From assembly GCF_001027105.1 (NCBI RefSeq), contig NZ_CP011526.1, positions 1,798,001 to 1,862,000 of the forward strand: a DNA stretch of 64,000 nucleotides. Reading direction: 5' to 3'. Origin of the DNA: Staphylococcus aureus (lineage in GTDB: Bacteria > Bacillota > Bacilli > Staphylococcales > Staphylococcaceae). Below, one piece after another: positions 60,124-64,000 of the stretch. A program made the translations under genes and the position numbers. The notes under the pieces were generated by a model, which saw nothing but the letters and a program-made list of their open reading frames with translations, was not told the DNA's origin and searched no databases. Positions within the stretch are counted from its first letter, which is position 1. Each line of letters starts with the position of its first letter.

Positions 60124-61323
60124 TTAAATAAACATTTTTTGTAATAGTCCTTTTTTACGTTCTTTTAATAACTCAATTCTATTCATTTGATTATTCATTT
60201 TATTGTCTATAGATTTTAACAATGCACTTACTTTATCTTGTTCAGTGAGACAAGGTATTTTAAGATTTATATTGCATAAGTTCGCATGAGTTAATTTAGC
60301 TGGTGCATTACCTGTGACAAATGCTCGTAGTTCTTTAAAATTTAAATAATAATTCATAAAAAACAAATTATGATCATTACTTTTAACTACATGCGCATGA
60401 TTATTTACCCAGTATTGCCCATTAGCAATAAAGCTACTCGTCTCAAACTGCCCCCATTTTGCACCATCTTCTCCTATTAGTAATCGTTCTTCATTATTGA
60501 ATAAATAATCTTTTACGTAATCAATAATTCCAGTTGCACCATAGTAAGGGTATAACCCCTTTTCTCTTAATGAAGAAGTAATTGGTTTTCTTCTATTATT
60601 TTCAAAGATAAAGATGTCTTTTATGAATTTGTTTTCCCACTCTGGATATTCTTCACCATTCTCATCTTTGAATCGCAATTCTTGTGTGAAGATTTTCTGC
60701 ATATAGCCTTTTTTCTGTTGTTGAAGCAATTCAAGTTTTTGTTCTTCTAATTCAATTTGTCGGTCGAGTTTGCTGAAGAACTTGCCTATTTTTTGCTGTT
60801 CTTCAAATATAGTTGGGGTGAAGATTTTTAAATTAGCAATTTCTTTGAAGTTTAGACCTTCTCGACTACCTCCACTTTGTGCAAGGAAAATTTTCCTTTT
60901 ACCTTTTCTTGATAATAGATACTGTCCAAAAAAATTATAATAATACTCTTTTTTCAATCTAATAATACATACATGTTGATTTAAATTAGCATGCGTTTCA
61001 ACTATCGAATTAATGGCTGTTCTACCTATTGATGCTCCTGTAATATTTAAAAGAACATCACCATAGTACGTTCTACTATTTTTCATCTCATCATCTATAT
61101 CTTTACTAATATAAACTAAGTCATTAAGATTTAATTTACCATTTCTAATATTTTGACTCCTTAAAAATGGTATGCCTTTGTTTGTATAGTTTTCACTTCC
61201 ACCTTTGGGAGTCTTTCCACTACCTATTTTGGTAGTAAGATTCCCTAACTTCTTCTCTTCCCATTCGCCTTCAAATCCTGGGAATCTCAACTCTGGCACA
61301 TTTTTCGTTTGTGTATTACTCAT
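60124..61323 (-). CDS. hsdS: Type I restriction-modification specificity subunit HsdS
   Basis: A 399-residue protein with two target-recognition domains (about 15-165 and 215-360). Each is followed by a conserved helical spacer (KLDRQIELEEQKLELLQQQK and SIDNKMNNQMNRIELLKERK). FPGFEGEWEEKKLGNL and YPEWENKFIKDI are the repeat starts. It sets the bipartite recognition sequence for HsdM methylation and HsdR cleavage. Its ATG overlaps the hsdM end by eight bases. Confidence 0.93.
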   Translation of the reverse strand: MSNTQTKNVPELRFPGFEGEWEEKKLGNLTTKIGSGKTPKGGSENYTNKGIPFLRSQNIRNGKLNLNDLVYISKDIDDEMKNSRTYYGDVLLNITGASIGRTAINSIVETHANLNQHVCIIRLKKEYYYNFFGQYLLSRKGKRKIFLAQSGGSREGLNFKEIANLKIFTPTIFEEQQKIGKFFSKLDRQIELEEQKLELLQQQKKGYMQKIFTQELRFKDENGEEYPEWENKFIKDIFIFENNRRKPITSSLREKGLYPYYGATGIIDYVKDYLFNNEERLLIGEDGAKWGQFETSSFIANGQYWVNNHAHVVKSNDHNLFFMNYYLNFKELRAFVTGNAPAKLTHANLCNINLKIPCLTEQDKVSALLKSIDNKMNNQMNRIELLKERKKGLLQKMFI

Positions 61324-62872
61324 CTTTCAACACCCCAAGTTCTTTCAGGTATGCATTGATTTCTTGTTCAATTTCTGCGATTTCTTTGTCGATATTTTTC
61401 AAATCTTGTTGGACTTGATCTAAATCAATTGGTGCTTCTTCTTCGAATGTATCAACATATCGCGGTATGTTTAAGTTGTAATCGTTATCGGCGATCTCTT
61501 GTAATGTCGCGCTGTAGCTATATTTATCAATCGTTGCTTTACGCTTATATGTGTCTATAATACGTTCGACTTGGGCATCGCTTAAATGGTTTTGATTTTT
61601 TCCTTTTTCAAAATCATTGGATGCATCGATAAATAGTACGTTGTCGTCTTGTTGGCGACATTTTTTAAATACTAAAATACATGTTGGAATACTTGTCCCA
61701 TAGAAAATATTGGCTGGTAACCCAATCACGGCTTCTAAGTAGTTCTTTTCTTCTATTAAATAGCGACGAATCACACCTTCTGCGGCACCACGGAATAATA
61801 CACCATGTGGGAGTACGACTGCCATGGTACCTTCATCGTCTAGGTAATGTACCATGTGTTGAATAAAGGCAAAGTCTGCTTTGGATTTTGGCGCAAGCTT
61901 GCCGTAACCACTGAATCGTTCATCATTTTCAAATTTTGAATCTGCTGTCCATTTCGCACTGTATGGTGGGTTCGCAATAACCGCATCAAATGTATTGCCT
62001 AAAAAGGCTGGATTTTCCAATGTGTCATCATTACGGATCTCGAAGTTCTCATAACGCACATCATGTAATAACATATTCATGCGTGCTAAGTTGTATGTAG
62101 TATTGTTACGTTCTTGTCCGAAATAACGATACACTTGCGTTTCTTTACCAACACGTAACAACAATGAACCGGAACCACATGTTGGGTCGTACACGTGACG
62201 TAATTTATCTTTACCGTCTGTGACAATCTTCGCCAGTATCTTAGATACTTGTTGTGGTGTATAGAACTCGCCTGCTTTTTTACCCGCTGTCGCCGCAAAG
62301 CGCCCGATTAGGAATTCATATGCATCACCTAACATATCAATTTCCATGTCACTGTGAACGAATGGTAAGTCGTCAAGATTAACCATGACTTTAGAGATTA
62401 AAGCAGTACGTTCTTTGACATTGTTACCTAGTCGCGTTGAACTCAAATCCATATCGCTGAACAGCCCGATAAAGTCATTTTCACTTTCTTCACCTAATGT
62501 AGATGTTTCAACTTTGCGAATCGCCGTCGCTAGATGTTCTATATCGAAATCTTGCGTTTCAATTTCACGAATCATCGCACTGAATAAATCTTGTGGCTCA
62601 ATGAAGTAACCGACTTGATCAATTAATTCTGCTTTTAAGTCTTCACGATATTCTTCATCTGCCCATGCTTCTTGATACGTGATGTCTTCACCTGACAAGG
62701 CATCTGCATATTCTTGTTCGGCTTTTTCAGATAAGAAGCGATAGAAAATCAAGCCTAAAATGTAATTACGGAATTCACTCGCATCCATGTTCCCTCTTAA
62801 ATCATTCGCAATCGACCATAATTTTTTATGTAATTCAGCTTGTTGCTGACGTTGTTTTTCAGTAATAGACAT
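61316..62872 (-). CDS. hsdM: Type I DNA N6-adenine methyltransferase HsdM
   Basis: A 518-residue methylase. The N-terminal helical domain runs MSITEKQRQQQAELHKKLWS onward. The SAM motif is VYDPTCGSGSLLLRVG and the catalytic motif is AVIANPPYSAKW. GEFYTPQQVSKIL marks the domain start. GGAGGAATC precedes ATG 62872; the frame opens 61 codons earlier without a ribosome binding site. An extended -10 (TGTTATAAT on the minus strand) lies about 60 bases upstream. This is the Sau1 system; hsdR is encoded elsewhere in S. aureus. Confidence 0.95.
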   Translation of the reverse strand: MSITEKQRQQQAELHKKLWSIANDLRGNMDASEFRNYILGLIFYRFLSEKAEQEYADALSGEDITYQEAWADEEYREDLKAELIDQVGYFIEPQDLFSAMIREIETQDFDIEHLATAIRKVETSTLGEESENDFIGLFSDMDLSSTRLGNNVKERTALISKVMVNLDDLPFVHSDMEIDMLGDAYEFLIGRFAATAGKKAGEFYTPQQVSKILAKIVTDGKDKLRHVYDPTCGSGSLLLRVGKETQVYRYFGQERNNTTYNLARMNMLLHDVRYENFEIRNDDTLENPAFLGNTFDAVIANPPYSAKWTADSKFENDERFSGYGKLAPKSKADFAFIQHMVHYLDDEGTMAVVLPHGVLFRGAAEGVIRRYLIEEKNYLEAVIGLPANIFYGTSIPTCILVFKKCRQQDDNVLFIDASNDFEKGKNQNHLSDAQVERIIDTYKRKATIDKYSYSATLQEIADNDYNLNIPRYVDTFEEEAPIDLDQVQQDLKNIDKEIAEIEQEINAYLKELGVLKDE

Positions 62873-63100
62873 GTGATTCCTCCGCCTTTGCATAAGTAAT
62901 TTATCTCTTTGTGTAATAGATTTATTATAACATTTGGTTATGTTGCGATGTTGATAATTTGGATGTTGGTGGTGGAAATTTTGAGTTTTAGTGGCGCAAT
63001 TGTTATTGAAAAATTTTATAGAAATGTTGTAGCTTTCAAATGCTTTCAAAATCATTTATATTCTTAATGATGTCAAAAAGTTGTTCATTCATACATAAAT
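62873..63100. other. Region between hsdM and spl gene
   Basis: Promoter-bearing DNA upstream of hsdM, with no ORF supported by a ribosome binding site. Confidence 0.45.
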
Positions 63101-63148
63101 AAAACCAATCAACAATTGAGTTGGTGAAAATCAATCGTTGATTGGCTT
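63101..63148 (-). terminator. Terminator downstream of the spl gene
   Basis: CCAATCAACGATTGA and TCAATTGTTGATTGG (minus strand, one mismatch) enclose an 11-base loop and are followed by TTTTATTT. Confidence 0.82.
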
Positions 63149-63234
63149 TGATGCATATTAAATAATGCAATATATATTAATAAATGTTAGTTATAGTATA
63201 TTTTGTCAGGATTGGGTGAATGTCTAAGTTTTAA

Positions 63235-63966
<732 letters not shown>

Positions 63967-64000
63967 CTAAGTATTTGTATAATTATAATGTTAGCTTTTT

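Noticed and set aside
62873..63055. 61-residue N-terminal extension of HsdM
   Set aside because: No ribosome binding site precedes it, it crosses the likely promoter, and the conserved start MSITEKQRQQQ has GGAGG upstream.

Overview
The window is low-GC Firmicute DNA, and gene content and order identify it as Staphylococcus aureus chromosome. Markers recognised from sequence are sasC, leuS, rot, putA, the rib operon, sigS, crcB1/crcB2, metK/pckA and menE/menC, followed by the start of genomic island nuSa-beta (hsdM, hsdS, an spl protease). No lookup was possible; names rest on recognised families, motifs and order.

Layout. 1-15.6 kb: the 5' part of a MurJ-type flippase, an HI0933-like flavoprotein, the giant LPXTG protein SasC, a rhodanese, leuS behind a T-box, an MFS transporter, the tRNA wobble-modification pair mnmL/mnmM, and the virulence regulator rot. 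16.2-36.2 kb: two dead IS1182-family copies in opposite orientation bracket about 17 kb. That segment holds an alpha/beta hydrolase without a nucleophile serine, putA, ribD-ribE-ribBA-ribH under an FMN riboswitch, a flavoprotein, arsRBC, sagB, sigS with a ComK-like neighbour, a CPBP protein, transaldolase, and crcB1/crcB2 behind an attenuator-like leader. 36.2-50.9 kb: aldo/keto reductase, a NERD-like membrane protein, metK (SAM riboswitch) divergent from pckA (candidate CcpA site), an IS200-type element, a hydrolase, a Nudix gene, yidD, menE-menC, and a run of small surface or lipoprotein genes.

51-64 kb is the accessory zone at the edge of nuSa-beta. It contains an IrrE/ImmA-like protein lacking its zinc-binding histidines, a cassette of a frameshifted secreted Gly-rich protein with two tiny downstream genes, IS3 and ISL3 remnants, a type I toxin locus (sprA1/pepA1), a DUF1433 protein, a 1370-residue SMEK-like/STAND NTPase, hsdM-hsdS and a SplF-like protease.

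The strongest candidate for an undescribed system is the STAND protein at 55162-59274. A nuclease-like N-terminus, a central STAND NTPase and a long helical C-terminus match the plan of Avs-type anti-phage sensors. It lies between two direct IS3 remnants and beside a type I modification locus. Secondary candidates are the secreted-protein cassette at 51.9-52.8 kb, the crcB leader, and a 25-residue membrane peptide at 24.9 kb.
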